From an uncultured Flavobacteriaceae bacterium (GTDB lineage: Bacteria > Bacteroidota > Bacteroidia > Flavobacteriales > Flavobacteriaceae), in contig CANLUH010000007.1 in NCBI GenBank assembly GCA_947494205.1, positions 1 through 64,000 of the forward strand: 64,000 nt of DNA, written 5' to 3'. The position numbers were made by a program, and so were the translations under genes. Of the stretch, positions 34,116 through 43,335 are shown piece after piece. The number at the start of each line of letters is the position of its first letter. Positions within the stretch are counted from its first letter, which is position 1. The notes beneath the pieces are model-generated. The model was not told the DNA's origin. It was given only the letters and a program-made list of their open reading frames with translations, and did no database searches.

Positions 34116-34802
34116 ATGCTTAAAAAGAAAAACCTTATTGTTTTTGATATTGACGATACGCTTACCAAGAGCGAGTTTCAGCACCAATTAGCCTACGTAA
34201 ATACAATGAAGCATTTTGGTATTACCGAGATAAATACGCATTGGAAAACCTACAAACACCACACCGATAGTTATATTTTAAGTAAAAATTATGAAGCTAA
34301 TTTAAAATGCGATTTTGTGTTTTCTTTTATTCCTGATTTTGAAACAAAAATGACTGAAGAACTTTTAAAATTAAAACCAACAGAAGAAATAATAGGAGCG
34401 AAGGCTATTGTTGATTTTTTTATGAATGAAACTAATTATGCTATTACATTTGCAACAGGATCTTTATTACAACCCGCATTAGTTAAATTAAAACAGGCAG
34501 AAATAACACATAATAAATATTTAGTAGTGAGTTCTAATACTATTTTTGAACGTGAAGGTATTGTTGCAGAAGCGATAACACGCGCTAAACAAGTGTATAA
34601 TGTAGATGCGTTTGAATCTATTATCTCTATTGGAGATGGTTTGTGGGACTTAACTACGGCTAGTAATTTAGGCATTCACTTTATTGGTATTGGTACTAAA
34701 AACAGTAACGATTTTAAACGTAACCATTGTAAAGTACATATTAAGGATTGGACAGGTTTTGATTTAAAAACAGCTGAGTTAGAGTTGGGGATTGTTAATT
34801 AA
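34116..34802 (+). CDS. HAD family hydrolase
   Basis: A 228-residue phosphatase-type protein. Motif I is VFDIDDTLTKSE (8-19), motif II is ATGSL (about 112-116), and motif III/IV is the Lys region plus IGDGLWDLTTA (about 172-182). A helical cap lies between I and II. The family order resembles the phosphoserine phosphatase-like group, but the substrate is unknown. Its end overlaps the convergent hydroxylase-WD40 gene by 8 bases. Confidence 0.83.
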   Translation: MLKKKNLIVFDIDDTLTKSEFQHQLAYVNTMKHFGITEINTHWKTYKHHTDSYILSKNYEANLKCDFVFSFIPDFETKMTEELLKLKPTEEIIGAKAIVDFFMNETNYAITFATGSLLQPALVKLKQAEITHNKYLVVSSNTIFEREGIVAEAITRAKQVYNVDAFESIISIGDGLWDLTTASNLGIHFIGIGTKNSNDFKRNHCKVHIKDWTGFDLKTAELELGIVN

Positions 34803-36168
34803 GAGAAATACTTCTTTTTATAATTTTTCCATTAAAACCAGCTGAATAAATAGTATGATTAATTATAATAATATCTTGTATAAAATTACTAGAGTTATAT
34901 AGTTCTGTAATGCTATTAGTTGTTGTGTTGGTAGACATGATTTTATTATCTTCTCCACAGGTTATTATAAAATGCTTGTAATAGAGTAAAGAGCGTATAA
35001 TGTCATTATGCACCTTTAACTTTGTTATTGTTTTAAGGTTTAGAGCAATACTAATTAATGTCCCATTTTTAGCTCCAACATGTAGTGTGTTTTTATTTTG
35101 TAGAACAATTGAAAATAGCGGCATGTTATTTTTATAGAGACAGTTTGTTGCTTTTGTTTTTAAGTTAGTAATATTAATGGTTTTATCTTCACTACAGGTT
35201 ATAACGTTACTATCATCTAAACTTAAAACATCCCAAATCCAATTGTTATGAATTTTAATTTTATCTATTACTTTTAAACTTGAATTTAAAATGAATAGAT
35301 AGCCACTCGTACCTACAGCTAAAAGTGTATTAGTCTTTGTTTTTACAAGCTTTAAAATCATTTCATTCAATTGAATAGAAGCTATTACTTGCCCAGAAAG
35401 ATTCCATTTTTTTATGCTGAAATCTCTAGAACTAGAGATAAATTCAGCATCATTAAATTTAATCATTGACAATACAGAACTAGCATGTATTTTAAAACTA
35501 TTTAAAAGTGTTAATTCTGTATTCCATAACTTAATGTATTTATCTCGTCCACAGCTTAAAAACGTATTGTTGTTTAATTTTAAAAGACTCCAAATGTAAC
35601 CATCATGTTGTGTTTGCACAAAATCTTTATTAACCATGACATCCGATCTTAGAATATATTTGTTTCCTCCAGAAACGATATCTCCTTTATGCCATATACG
35701 ATGATCAAAAATGACTAATTTTCCTTTTTTTGGTACAATTATTTTTTGTGCTTTTTTATCTGTTTTGTTAGTATAAAATAGAGTGTTGCCTCCTGTAAAT
35801 TCACTAGTATCGTTTAAATACAGTAAGAATGTGTATTTAGACTGAAGTTTATCTGTGTAATATATACCATCTTGGTGTTTGGAAAAGGATTGTTTGTTTT
35901 GATATCTGCAAAAACGAAACCTTTCGTTAATAGCAATGACTTCACCTTTTAATAATTCTATATCTTTTAATTTATGAAACAACGCATTTGAAAGCTCTAA
36001 ATTGTCTTCAACCAAACGGTCATTATCTCTATAATAACTAGGGTAGTGGCTAATAGCTTTGCTAAATGAATCAATTTTTGAAGTTAATAGAACATTTACT
36101 TCAACTTCAGACAGAAAATCATCTATTTCTAAGATTACTAAGTCATTTATGCTCGTTTGTTGTTTCAT
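34795..36168 (-). CDS. 2OG-Fe(II) oxygenase (prolyl-4-hydroxylase-like) fused to a WD40-type propeller
   Basis: A 457-residue fusion. The N-terminal half (about 10-180) is a P4H-type dioxygenase with iron ligands His98, Asp100 (HQDGIYY) and His160 (FDHRIWHKGD) and the 2OG-binding Arg174 (KYILRSDV). The C-terminal part (about 188-457) has six to seven repeats of roughly 40 residues of WD40 type, such as GYIWSLLKLNNNTFLSCGRD and IKKWNL. The propeller probably presents a protein substrate. No signal peptide is seen, so it is cytoplasmic. Confidence 0.82.
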   Translation of the reverse strand: MKQQTSINDLVILEIDDFLSEVEVNVLLTSKIDSFSKAISHYPSYYRDNDRLVEDNLELSNALFHKLKDIELLKGEVIAINERFRFCRYQNKQSFSKHQDGIYYTDKLQSKYTFLLYLNDTSEFTGGNTLFYTNKTDKKAQKIIVPKKGKLVIFDHRIWHKGDIVSGGNKYILRSDVMVNKDFVQTQHDGYIWSLLKLNNNTFLSCGRDKYIKLWNTELTLLNSFKIHASSVLSMIKFNDAEFISSSRDFSIKKWNLSGQVIASIQLNEMILKLVKTKTNTLLAVGTSGYLFILNSSLKVIDKIKIHNNWIWDVLSLDDSNVITCSEDKTINITNLKTKATNCLYKNNMPLFSIVLQNKNTLHVGAKNGTLISIALNLKTITKLKVHNDIIRSLLYYKHFIITCGEDNKIMSTNTTTNSITELYNSSNFIQDIIIINHTIYSAGFNGKIIKRSISLN

Positions 36169-36292
36169 ACCGTTTTTGTTTATTAGTTCTAAGGTTCAAA
36201 GGTCTTAGAAATGAAACAGTAAGGCATTGATGTATGGTAAGATTTACTAGATAACAGAGAATTTAATTTTCTATGGTTGGCTTAGAGACGTT

Positions 36293-36898
36293 TTAAGTAA
36301 TTGAATTGTCGGCTGTGTTTTTTCGTATTCTACTTAAAGACTCTGGAGTAATACCTAAATAAGAAGCGATGTAATGCATAGGTATTAAGTTTAGTAAATT
36401 AGGATATAGTTTTATAAAACTATTATATCGTTCTGTAGCATTTTTATATTGTAGAGATTCAATTCTTTCAATAGCTAATATGTAATTATGCTCTGCCATT
36501 AAACGCCCAAAAGTGTTTAAAGCATGACTAGTGTTATAAAAAGACACCCATTTATTATAATCTATAGAGAGTAATTGCCCAGGGACTATGCATTCAATAA
36601 TTTCATTACTTGGTTGTGCTTTTAATAGGCTAGTAAAAGACGCTACCACAGGATTTCTTGCTTCGTAATTAAAATAACTAGTTATTTCTTTACCTTCTCT
36701 TAACTGATAAACTCTATAAATACCTGAGGTTACAAATTTTAAAGTACCAGAAGTCTTACCTTGATTTAAAATGATGTCTCCTTTTATATAACTCTCTACA
36801 GATAAATTTGAATAGATTTCTTGTTTTTCATATTGGGATAATTTCACCCAATTAGAAATAAAATCCATTAGTTTAAAAACGTTTTTATCGATATTCAT
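36293..36898 (-). CDS. Crp/Fnr family transcriptional regulator
   Basis: A 201-residue regulator with an N-terminal cyclic-nucleotide-type beta-barrel (about 20-120; YIKGDIILNQGKTSG) and a C-terminal winged helix with recognition segment IASYLGITPESLSRIRK (about 177-193). The strict cAMP-binding Arg/Ser pair is not evident, so the ligand is unknown. It is transcribed toward the hydroxylase-WD40 gene, 124 bases away. Confidence 0.88.
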   Translation of the reverse strand: MNIDKNVFKLMDFISNWVKLSQYEKQEIYSNLSVESYIKGDIILNQGKTSGTLKFVTSGIYRVYQLREGKEITSYFNYEARNPVVASFTSLLKAQPSNEIIECIVPGQLLSIDYNKWVSFYNTSHALNTFGRLMAEHNYILAIERIESLQYKNATERYNSFIKLYPNLLNLIPMHYIASYLGITPESLSRIRKNTADNSIT

Positions 36899-36965
36899 AG
36901 ATTATTTATAGGGTACTAAATGTACAGATTTAATTTAATTAATTATTGCGTTATTTTCTTAATTT

Positions 36966-37001
36966 AAAAAAGCACAAGTCTATACAAACCTGTGCTTTTT
37001 T
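36966..37001 (-). terminator. Terminator of the 198-residue gene
   Basis: AAAAAAGCACAAG faces CCTGTGCTTTTTT with one mismatch and a 10-base loop, 8 bases after the stop at 37009. Both sides carry A/T tracts. Confidence 0.85.
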
Positions 37002-37008
37002 ATTAAAC

Positions 37009-37605
37009 TTAAAATGTATATCCAACATGCAATGTTAGAAATAATGTAATAGGAGCGATATCATACTCAAAAGCTTCAATCTTATTATTTCCAGAAATTT
37101 TAGAAGTATAACCAATACCTGCCCAAGGTTTAATGTATAAATTGTTTTTAAATGGTTTTAATGTATAACCAAGATAACTCATAGCTAATATGCTAGTAAA
37201 TTTTTTATTCCTATTTATTGTTTCCTTTTCAATTTTAAATTCTTGTATACCTATTTGAGTTCCTACAAACCATTTATTATTTACTTCAGTAAAATGATGC
37301 TCTGCAAATAAACTATAACCTTGATTTATTCTTGTATTCCAACCTTTGCCTTTATTTTTTTTATTAAAATTGACTAACAAGTCTGGTAGATCTAACGCAT
37401 AAGTTCCAAACCCTAAGAGTAGGTGATTGCAATTTTTAGGTTGAATTCTTACATGCATACTATAGCCGTCAAGAATAAATGTGGCTGGATCTATTTCTAT
37501 ACTTAGTTTAGTATGCTCGTTTGTTTTTTCTTTTTGTGCATAAGTAATAGATCCAATAAAGAATGTAAAAATAATTAAGTACTTTGTTGTTTTTAATTTG
37601 TTCAT
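37009..37605 (-). CDS. Secreted/outer-membrane hypothetical protein
   Basis: A 198-residue protein with signal peptide (cleavage after about ITYAQ, residue 23). The mature part is rich in alternating beta strands with aromatic ends and closes with ITLFLTLHVGYTF, typical of a small outer-membrane beta-barrel. No family is recognised. An Rrf2-type regulator gene lies 59 bases upstream on the same strand and may control it. Confidence 0.72.
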   Translation of the reverse strand: MNKLKTTKYLIIFTFFIGSITYAQKEKTNEHTKLSIEIDPATFILDGYSMHVRIQPKNCNHLLLGFGTYALDLPDLLVNFNKKNKGKGWNTRINQGYSLFAEHHFTEVNNKWFVGTQIGIQEFKIEKETINRNKKFTSILAMSYLGYTLKPFKNNLYIKPWAGIGYTSKISGNNKIEAFEYDIAPITLFLTLHVGYTF

Positions 37606-37664
37606 TTTTTTTAATTTGAATTTATACGAAATATGTTGTATATTTAGTTTGGAATAAAAAAATA

Positions 37665-38093
37665 TTAATTGTTCATATCAACTAATACATCTTCTATCGT
37701 TTTTTTAGATAAAACTGATTTCATTTCAGCTTCAGCTTGGTTTAATAAATTTGAAATTGATTTTTGTGCATTATCAGGACGTTTACCTTCAGCAAGAATA
37801 TTAAAAGACGTTTGAAATAATGGTTTACCTGCTTCTATAGCACTTAAAACATCTAGTATTGTTATGTCCGATGGTTGTTTCATCAATCTAATACCTCCTT
37901 GTTTTCCCTCCTTAGTTTCAATAATACCAACTACAGTTAAGCTTTTTAGAATTTTCACTAATGTTGGTTTTGGAATGTTTAGTATTTCTGAAATAGACTT
38001 AGTGGAAAGAAATTCAAATTGCCCTTGTCTTATTTTATCTGAAATAAAAATAACAACTAAAACGGCTTTCGAAAAGGATAATGAATAACTCAT
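37665..38093 (-). CDS. Rrf2 family transcriptional regulator
   Basis: A 142-residue winged-helix regulator. The HTH is FLSTKSISEILNIPKPTLVKILKSL (about 28-52), followed by the GKQGGIRL wing motif (about 64-71). It contains no cysteine at all, so it cannot carry the Fe-S cluster of IscR/NsrR relatives and must sense something else or act constitutively. Adjacent to the outer-membrane protein gene. Confidence 0.87.
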   Translation of the reverse strand: MSYSLSFSKAVLVVIFISDKIRQGQFEFLSTKSISEILNIPKPTLVKILKSLTVVGIIETKEGKQGGIRLMKQPSDITILDVLSAIEAGKPLFQTSFNILAEGKRPDNAQKSISNLLNQAEAEMKSVLSKKTIEDVLVDMNN

Positions 38094-38205
38094 ACTATAT
38101 ATTGTGTATATTTAGTATGCAAATATAGATAAAGTTTAATAATTTCAAAATTTTTAGAAAAAATAATAAAACAGTGTAGGGGAAGAGCTCGTTTTTGAGG
38201 TTGTA

Positions 38206-39126
38206 TTACTGTATTAAAACCAATTTCTGTCCAATTTTAAGTGTACTACTTTTCTTTATAGCATTTGTTTTACATAAAGAGGCAATTGATACTTGGTATT
38301 TACTCGAAATTCTAGATAAGGTATCACCTCGTTTTACAACATAAATTTGCTTTTGTTTTTTCTCGCTCTCTATAGCTTCATCGTATGTATTACAAACAAC
38401 AATGTTACTTTGTCTTCTTGAGCTATGAATATAAGGCGTAACCCATTTTTTAGTCACCCATATATCTTGGGAACGTAATGTGTTTTCTTTATTAAAATTG
38501 AATAAATATTCTGGATGTATATAAATACCTTTAAAACTAACTTCTAAATGTAAATGACTTCCTCTAGCGTTTCCTGTAGTACCGCCTTTTCCAACAGCTT
38601 GTCCTTTTTTAACGCTATCGTTTACTTTTACGAGTTGTTTAGATAAATGAGTATAAGCTGTTTCTAAACCATTATAATGCCTAACAACAACCGTTTTACC
38701 ATGTCCGGAATGGTAATTTACATAACGTACTTTACCGTCAAACATCGCTCTAACACTGTCTCCTGTTATTAAATCGATATCTATACCTTTATGGGCACGT
38801 CTGTTTCTCCAACCATAACGGGAGGTTATTACTTTTTTACGATCAATAGGAGTGGCGTAAGTACTATCTGCAAAAACAATATTAAATGGATATGTTTTTG
38901 GTTCCTTTTTATAAGGATTATAGACAGTAGTATCCCAATGTTCTGTTAGCCATGGATTAGGTTTAGCTATACTATCTGTTTTAGTAACGTTTACTACTTT
39001 AGATTCTAGTTTTGCTATAGAGTCTTGAGCTATTAATTCACTTATAATATCCGACTGTATATTTATTTGACTATAACCACTTGTGTACATACAAATAGCA
39101 AAAAGGAGTAGGGAAATAGATTTCAT
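38206..39126 (-). CDS. M23 family peptidoglycan endopeptidase with LysM domain
   Basis: A 306-residue secreted cell-wall enzyme. It has a signal peptide (to about GYSQ, residue 20), an M23 lytic domain with HKGIDIDL and the HLHLEV zinc motif (about 110-215), and one C-terminal LysM (about 262-305; YVVKRGDTLSRISSKYQVS). It cleaves peptide cross-links in the periplasm or serves as an activator of amidases. A second M23 domain is encoded in the next gene upstream. Confidence 0.9.
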   Translation of the reverse strand: MKSISLLLFAICMYTSGYSQINIQSDIISELIAQDSIAKLESKVVNVTKTDSIAKPNPWLTEHWDTTVYNPYKKEPKTYPFNIVFADSTYATPIDRKKVITSRYGWRNRRAHKGIDIDLITGDSVRAMFDGKVRYVNYHSGHGKTVVVRHYNGLETAYTHLSKQLVKVNDSVKKGQAVGKGGTTGNARGSHLHLEVSFKGIYIHPEYLFNFNKENTLRSQDIWVTKKWVTPYIHSSRRQSNIVVCNTYDEAIESEKKQKQIYVVKRGDTLSRISSKYQVSIASLCKTNAIKKSSTLKIGQKLVLIQ

Positions 39127-39233
39127 AATATTATGTAACGTACTTTTTAGAACATAATTGTCCTGTACTACTAAAAAATAGTGTTGTGTTTTAAAATTAA
39201 TGTGTTAATGAAATTACATCTAGACTTTAGTGG

Positions 39234-40541
39234 TTATTCTATATAATCTAATGGATTTACACGTTTGTTATTCTGTTTAACTTCAAAGTGTAAATGTGGT
39301 CCTGTTGTATTACCCGTCATGCCAACATAACCTATAACATCTCCTTTTTTAACCAGTTTGCTTTCCAAAAGATTAAAGTTCTTTAAATGTGCATACCATG
39401 TTTCAAAGCCGTTATCATGTTTTATAATGATTAGGTTTCCCCAATTGCCTTCCATAGCAGATTTAATGATTGTACCATCTGCAGCTGCTAATACTGGTGT
39501 ACCAATAGTGGCACGAATGTCTATTCCACCATGATTTTCTTTACTTATATTTTTAGGCAATTCACGCGTTTTTCCAAAAAAAGAGGTAATATCTTTTTTA
39601 GAAGCATTTTTAACTGGGTAAATAAACGACGGTGGTGTTGCAGCAGTATTTGCTATTTGTATAATACCTAATGGTTGTGTAGGAGCTGTTGTAAAAGCAC
39701 TCATTAATACAAAACAAATAGGTAATAATAAGATATAACTTAATTTTAATGAAGATTTAGAACTGTGTTGTGTCATCATTTTAATTCTTTTTTTAAGTAT
39801 AGGGTGATTAAAGTAACTGTGTAGATTGGTAGTAGATTTTAAATCTAAACTATTTGCTAATAATTGTAAATATTGTGATGTATTTACATTTGTGCTTAAA
39901 ACGCCTTGATCTGCTTGATATTCATGTATCGATTTTAATGTTTTACGGTACAAGTAAACCAATGGATTAAACCAAAAGAACACAATATAACAAGCCACTA
40001 GTATTAAATCTATAGAATGTTTTAATGTAACATGTGTTTTTTCGTGTTCTATAATTAAGTTATTATATTGGCCTTGTTCTTTTTTAGGAATAAATATCCA
40101 ATGGAAATAGGAGAATGTATTTGATACATCTGCAAATACGAGTGTAATTCCTTCTGTTTTTATACATTTTGAATATTTCTTTAATAAAAACAGCTTTCTA
40201 TTGGTTAAATAGAACCTAACAAGACAAATAAAACAACCAATACTGTATACTATAGAAAATAACAGTGTATAATTAATAGCTATATTTTCGGTAGTTTCTG
40301 AATGTGTTTCTGTAATATTAAAGGCTCCGTTATTAATAACTTCAAATAAAGGAACTTCTATAAAAGGTGTCGGTATTGAAGGCATTAAGGCTTCCGAAAA
40401 AGGAATTGCTAAAGACAAAGGCATCAATACCAATAAAACCATTCTATTAGTACTATGAAATGTCAATTGGCTAAATAATAAGCTGTAAAAACTATATAAT
40501 ATTGAAAAAATTATAGATACTTGAAGTAGATATAACATCAT
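39234..40541 (-). CDS. M56 (BlaR1-like) membrane peptidase fused to an M23 endopeptidase domain
   Basis: A 435-residue fusion. The N-terminal part has about four membrane helices (about 5-25, 33-50, 92-110, 178-196) and the M56 zinc motif HEKTH (166-170). After a fourth helix (about 265-285) comes a periplasmic M23 domain with His337, Asp341 and HLH (416-418). In BlaR1 this last position is the beta-lactam sensor. The gene overlaps the BlaI-type repressor by one base, so it is a sensor-repressor pair. Confidence 0.87.
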   Translation of the reverse strand: MMLYLLQVSIIFSILYSFYSLLFSQLTFHSTNRMVLLVLMPLSLAIPFSEALMPSIPTPFIEVPLFEVINNGAFNITETHSETTENIAINYTLLFSIVYSIGCFICLVRFYLTNRKLFLLKKYSKCIKTEGITLVFADVSNTFSYFHWIFIPKKEQGQYNNLIIEHEKTHVTLKHSIDLILVACYIVFFWFNPLVYLYRKTLKSIHEYQADQGVLSTNVNTSQYLQLLANSLDLKSTTNLHSYFNHPILKKRIKMMTQHSSKSSLKLSYILLLPICFVLMSAFTTAPTQPLGIIQIANTAATPPSFIYPVKNASKKDITSFFGKTRELPKNISKENHGGIDIRATIGTPVLAAADGTIIKSAMEGNWGNLIIIKHDNGFETWYAHLKNFNLLESKLVKKGDVIGYVGMTGNTTGPHLHFEVKQNNKRVNPLDYIE

Positions 40542-40924
40542 TATTCACCTTTATGTTTTAATGAGGCAATGCGTTCATCTATCATTGTTTTTATTTCTTC
40601 CAATTCAGAAAGATTAATATCTTCATTATTGGTGAAAAAAGACGCAAACTTACTTGTAGATCCGCTAAAGAAATTACCAATAACGGTTTTCATGTGTTTT
40701 TTAAAATAATGTTCCTTTGTAATAGTAGGGGAGTATTGCCTTACTTTTCCGTAAGTTTCAAATTTTAGAAACTCTTTTCTAACCAAAACCCTTACAACTG
40801 TAGAGATTGTAGTATAAGCTGGTTTAGGTTCAGGAAAAGTATCTACAATATCTTTTAGAAATGCCTTTTCTAGTTTCCAAACGTATTGCATAACCTGTTC
40901 TTCGGCTTTAGTTAATTCATTCAT
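40541..40924 (-). CDS. BlaI/MecI/CopY family transcriptional repressor
   Basis: A 127-residue winged-helix repressor. The N-terminal HTH is LTKAEEQVMQYVW...TTISTVVRVLVRKEFL, with the typical wing GKVRQYSPTITKEHY. In the BlaR/BlaI system the M56 protease inactivates the repressor on signal. The protease gene directly follows with one-base overlap. The target genes are probably its own operon. Confidence 0.9.
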   Translation of the reverse strand: MNELTKAEEQVMQYVWKLEKAFLKDIVDTFPEPKPAYTTISTVVRVLVRKEFLKFETYGKVRQYSPTITKEHYFKKHMKTVIGNFFSGSTSKFASFFTNNEDINLSELEEIKTMIDERIASLKHKGE

Positions 40925-41013
40925 ACAGCAAATATATAATTATTTTTCATTTTACGACTATAAATATAGTAATAAAACTATTTTTATAGTCATAAGGATT
41001 TCATATAATATAG

Positions 41014-41148
41014 AAAAAGGTTGTATAAAAAGTGTCATCCCATGTCATATTGAGCTTGTCGAAATATTTTGTCTTATAGATTATTAATATAAGTTTCGAC
41101 AAGCTCAACTTGACAAAGTAGAGTATAGACTTTTAATACAACCTTTTT
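41014..41148. repeat. Long palindromic repeat nested in a terminator-like hairpin, copy 1
   Basis: The outer arms 41014-41032 and 41130-41148 pair at 18 of 19 positions (AAAAAGGTTGTATAAAAAG). Inside them the repeat has inner arms 41043-41064 and 41094-41115 (TTGAGCTTGTCGAAA type, two mismatches). It lies 23 bases behind the stop of the alcohol dehydrogenase gene. Confidence 0.85.
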
Positions 41149-41171
41149 ATGTAGTGCTACTATTTAATTAT

Positions 41172-42332
41172 TTAGTAAGCCATTTTCACTATTTTTTCTA
41201 CGTTATCCGGAGTTAGTGATTTATGTTCTCCAATGCCTAACCATCCGCGAGTAGTGAAACGTTCTGCTATTTTTTCGGCAGTACCATTATAATCTGGTGT
41301 ATATTCAGATAATTTGGTTTCTATTCCTAATCCATTAAAAAAGGCTTCTGTTTTTTCAATGGCAGCGTGTGCTATATCTTCTGTATTGCCTTCAGTTATA
41401 TTCCAAACGCGTTTACCATATTGTGCTAATTTTTCCTTTTTAGTTTCAAAATTAAACTTGTAATGACTTGGTGCTATAATGGCTAAAGTTCTGGCGTGAT
41501 CTATACCAAATAAAGCTGTTAATTCATGACCAATACCATGAATAGCCCAGTCTGTTGGTACTCCTTTTTGTATTAATCCGTTTAGAGCCATAGTACAACT
41601 CCACATAAAATTAGAAGTTGCTTCGTGATCTGTTGGATCGTCTAATACCTTAGGGGCAATTTCTATAAGTGTTTGTAAAATACTTTCAGAAAAACGATCT
41701 TGTAGTTTAGCACCAATAGGGTAGGTCATATACTGCTCTAAGACGTGAGTAAATGCATCAGTTATACCATTTGCTAATTGTCGTTTTGGTATAGAGGCAA
41801 CTACTTGCGGATCTAATATTGAAAAGGTAGGGAATAATCCAGGACCTCCCATTCCTAATTTCTCTTTAGTTTCTGCATTGGTAATTACAGCTCCAGAGTT
41901 CATTTCTGATCCTGTTGCTGGCAACGTTAAAACGGTACCAAAAGGCATACCTTTGTTAGTGCGAATGCCATCTTTAAGAATATTCCAAGGTGTATCGCCT
42001 TCAAATAATGCAGCAGAAGATAAAAACTTAGTACCATCTATTACCGATCCACCACCAACAGCTAATAAAAAAGTAATGTTTTCTTCTTTTATAACCTTTA
42101 AAGCTTTCATTAAAACTGAGTATTCTGGATTTGGAGGAATACCACCAAATTCTAATACTTCTATAGCTATTAATGCCGTTTTTACTTGATTGTAAATCCC
42201 GTTTTTCTTAATACTTCCGCCACCGTATAATAGTAATACTTTAGCGTTTGAAGGGATTTCTTGTGCAACTTGTTGTATCGTGTCCTTACCAAATATAATC
42301 TTGGTAGGGTTTACATATTCAAAATTATTCAT
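41172..42332 (-). CDS. Iron-containing alcohol dehydrogenase (YqhD/butanol dehydrogenase type)
   Basis: A 386-residue NAD(P)H-dependent reductase of aldehydes. GGGSVIDGTKF (about 98-108) is the cofactor motif. The metal site is formed by Asp/His residues in NGITDAFTHVLEQYM (about 193-207), IHGIGHELTALFGIDHARTLA (about 267-287). It resembles E. coli YqhD, which removes toxic aldehydes formed in oxidative stress. It is monocistronic with the palindromic terminator element. Confidence 0.9.
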   Translation of the reverse strand: MNNFEYVNPTKIIFGKDTIQQVAQEIPSNAKVLLLYGGGSIKKNGIYNQVKTALIAIEVLEFGGIPPNPEYSVLMKALKVIKEENITFLLAVGGGSVIDGTKFLSSAALFEGDTPWNILKDGIRTNKGMPFGTVLTLPATGSEMNSGAVITNAETKEKLGMGGPGLFPTFSILDPQVVASIPKRQLANGITDAFTHVLEQYMTYPIGAKLQDRFSESILQTLIEIAPKVLDDPTDHEATSNFMWSCTMALNGLIQKGVPTDWAIHGIGHELTALFGIDHARTLAIIAPSHYKFNFETKKEKLAQYGKRVWNITEGNTEDIAHAAIEKTEAFFNGLGIETKLSEYTPDYNGTAEKIAERFTTRGWLGIGEHKSLTPDNVEKIVKMAY

Positions 42333-42480
42333 AATATCTTTTTAATGGTTGTACTGTCTTTGTAGTATTTAAGACGAGATAATTACAAATTTAAGAAACA
42401 TAGATATTACGATTTGTTGTAGTACTATTTATTAACTTTTTATTATGATTTATTGGGTGTTATAAATAAAAGAGATACTC

Positions 42481-42616
42481 TTAAAAGAGTGGTGCTATGT
42501 CTTATTGCCCCTTTTGTCTGTGTATTCAAGACTAGCTTGTCGAAATATTTTATCTCATGAATAATTAATATTAGTTTCGACAAGCTCAACTTGACTTTTT
42601 AGACCTCTCTTTTTAA
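42481..42616. repeat. Long palindromic repeat nested in a terminator-like hairpin, copy 2
   Basis: The inner arms 42526-42545 and 42575-42594 (AGCTTGTCGAAA core) lie between imperfect outer arms 42481-42497 and 42600-42616 (TTAAAAGAGTGGT against its near complement). It starts 20 bases behind the yceI stop. The rest of the 304-base gap 42333-42636 shows no gene. Confidence 0.78.
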
Positions 42617-42636
42617 TAATTAATGGTAATGACTAA

Positions 42637-43206
42637 TTATTCTAAGTTTAAAACCACTTCAAACCCAATAGCATCACTAATAGATTTATCTTGTAAACTG
42701 CTATTATAATTTATACCCCAAAGTGTTCTATCTATTTTAAAACGTGTAGTCATTTGTTCTTTTTCAAAATCGACTTTCGCTTTAAATTTAATTGGATTAG
42801 TATTGCCTTTTATTATTAAATCGGCGCGCATTTCCATTTCTGTATTAGTATGGTACTTTACCCCAGTAATAATAAGTTTAGCTTCTTTATGATTAGCAAC
42901 ATCGAAAAAATCGGGATCTTTTAAATGATTCACCAAACCATCTTTAGCTTCTTGAGATTCTAAATCGAGACATTTTATAGAGGTCATGTCTATAGTAAAT
43001 TCTCCTCCAGTAATAACATCTCCCATTTTTAAAAAATGCCCGTCTTTAAAATCGATTGTTCCGTCATGTCCACCAAAATAGAAGGTATATTCTCCAATCC
43101 ATTTAATCTGACTTGTGTTAGTATTAATTTTTAAAGGTTGCTCTTGTGCCGTACTTAATGATAATGAGCAAATTGTAATAATTAGTAATAGAATACGTGA
43201 TTTCAT
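42637..43206 (-). CDS. YceI family periplasmic protein
   Basis: A 189-residue protein with signal peptide (to about LSTAQ, residue 20). The lipocalin-like YceI domain follows: SQIKWIGEYTFYFGGHDGTIDF at 34-55 and the C-terminal DRTLWGINY / IGFEVVLNL motifs. YceI proteins bind isoprenoid-type lipids. It is divergent from the membrane-bound winged-helix regulator, and direct repeats lie in the shared control region. Confidence 0.9.
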   Translation of the reverse strand: MKSRILLLIITICSLSLSTAQEQPLKINTNTSQIKWIGEYTFYFGGHDGTIDFKDGHFLKMGDVITGGEFTIDMTSIKCLDLESQEAKDGLVNHLKDPDFFDVANHKEAKLIITGVKYHTNTEMEMRADLIIKGNTNPIKFKAKVDFEKEQMTTRFKIDRTLWGINYNSSLQDKSISDAIGFEVVLNLE

Positions 43207-43263
43207 GTCTGTTTGTTTTTATGATTAATTCTGATGTAAAACTAGATGTAGCACTCGCAAAAA

Positions 43264-43290
43264 GTGTCAAAAAAGTGTAAAAGAAGTGTC
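43264..43290. promoter_or_regulatory. Three AGTGT[C/A]A direct repeats at 11-bp spacing
   Basis: GTGTCAA, GTGTAAA and GTGTCAA begin at 43264, 43275 and 43286, one helical turn apart; a degenerate TTGTAA follows at 43296. They lie between yceI and the winged-helix regulator gene, in the manner of OmpR-type binding sites. Confidence 0.6.
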
Positions 43291-43335
43291 AACGGTTGTA
43301 AAAAGTCATCAAATTGCATGTTATTTGCAATAATT

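Noticed and set aside
41034-41120. CRISPR-like repeat made of the TTGAGCTTGTCGAAA copies
   Set aside because: The copies are 1.5-5 kb apart, are inverted repeats by themselves and have no regular spacers or cas genes.
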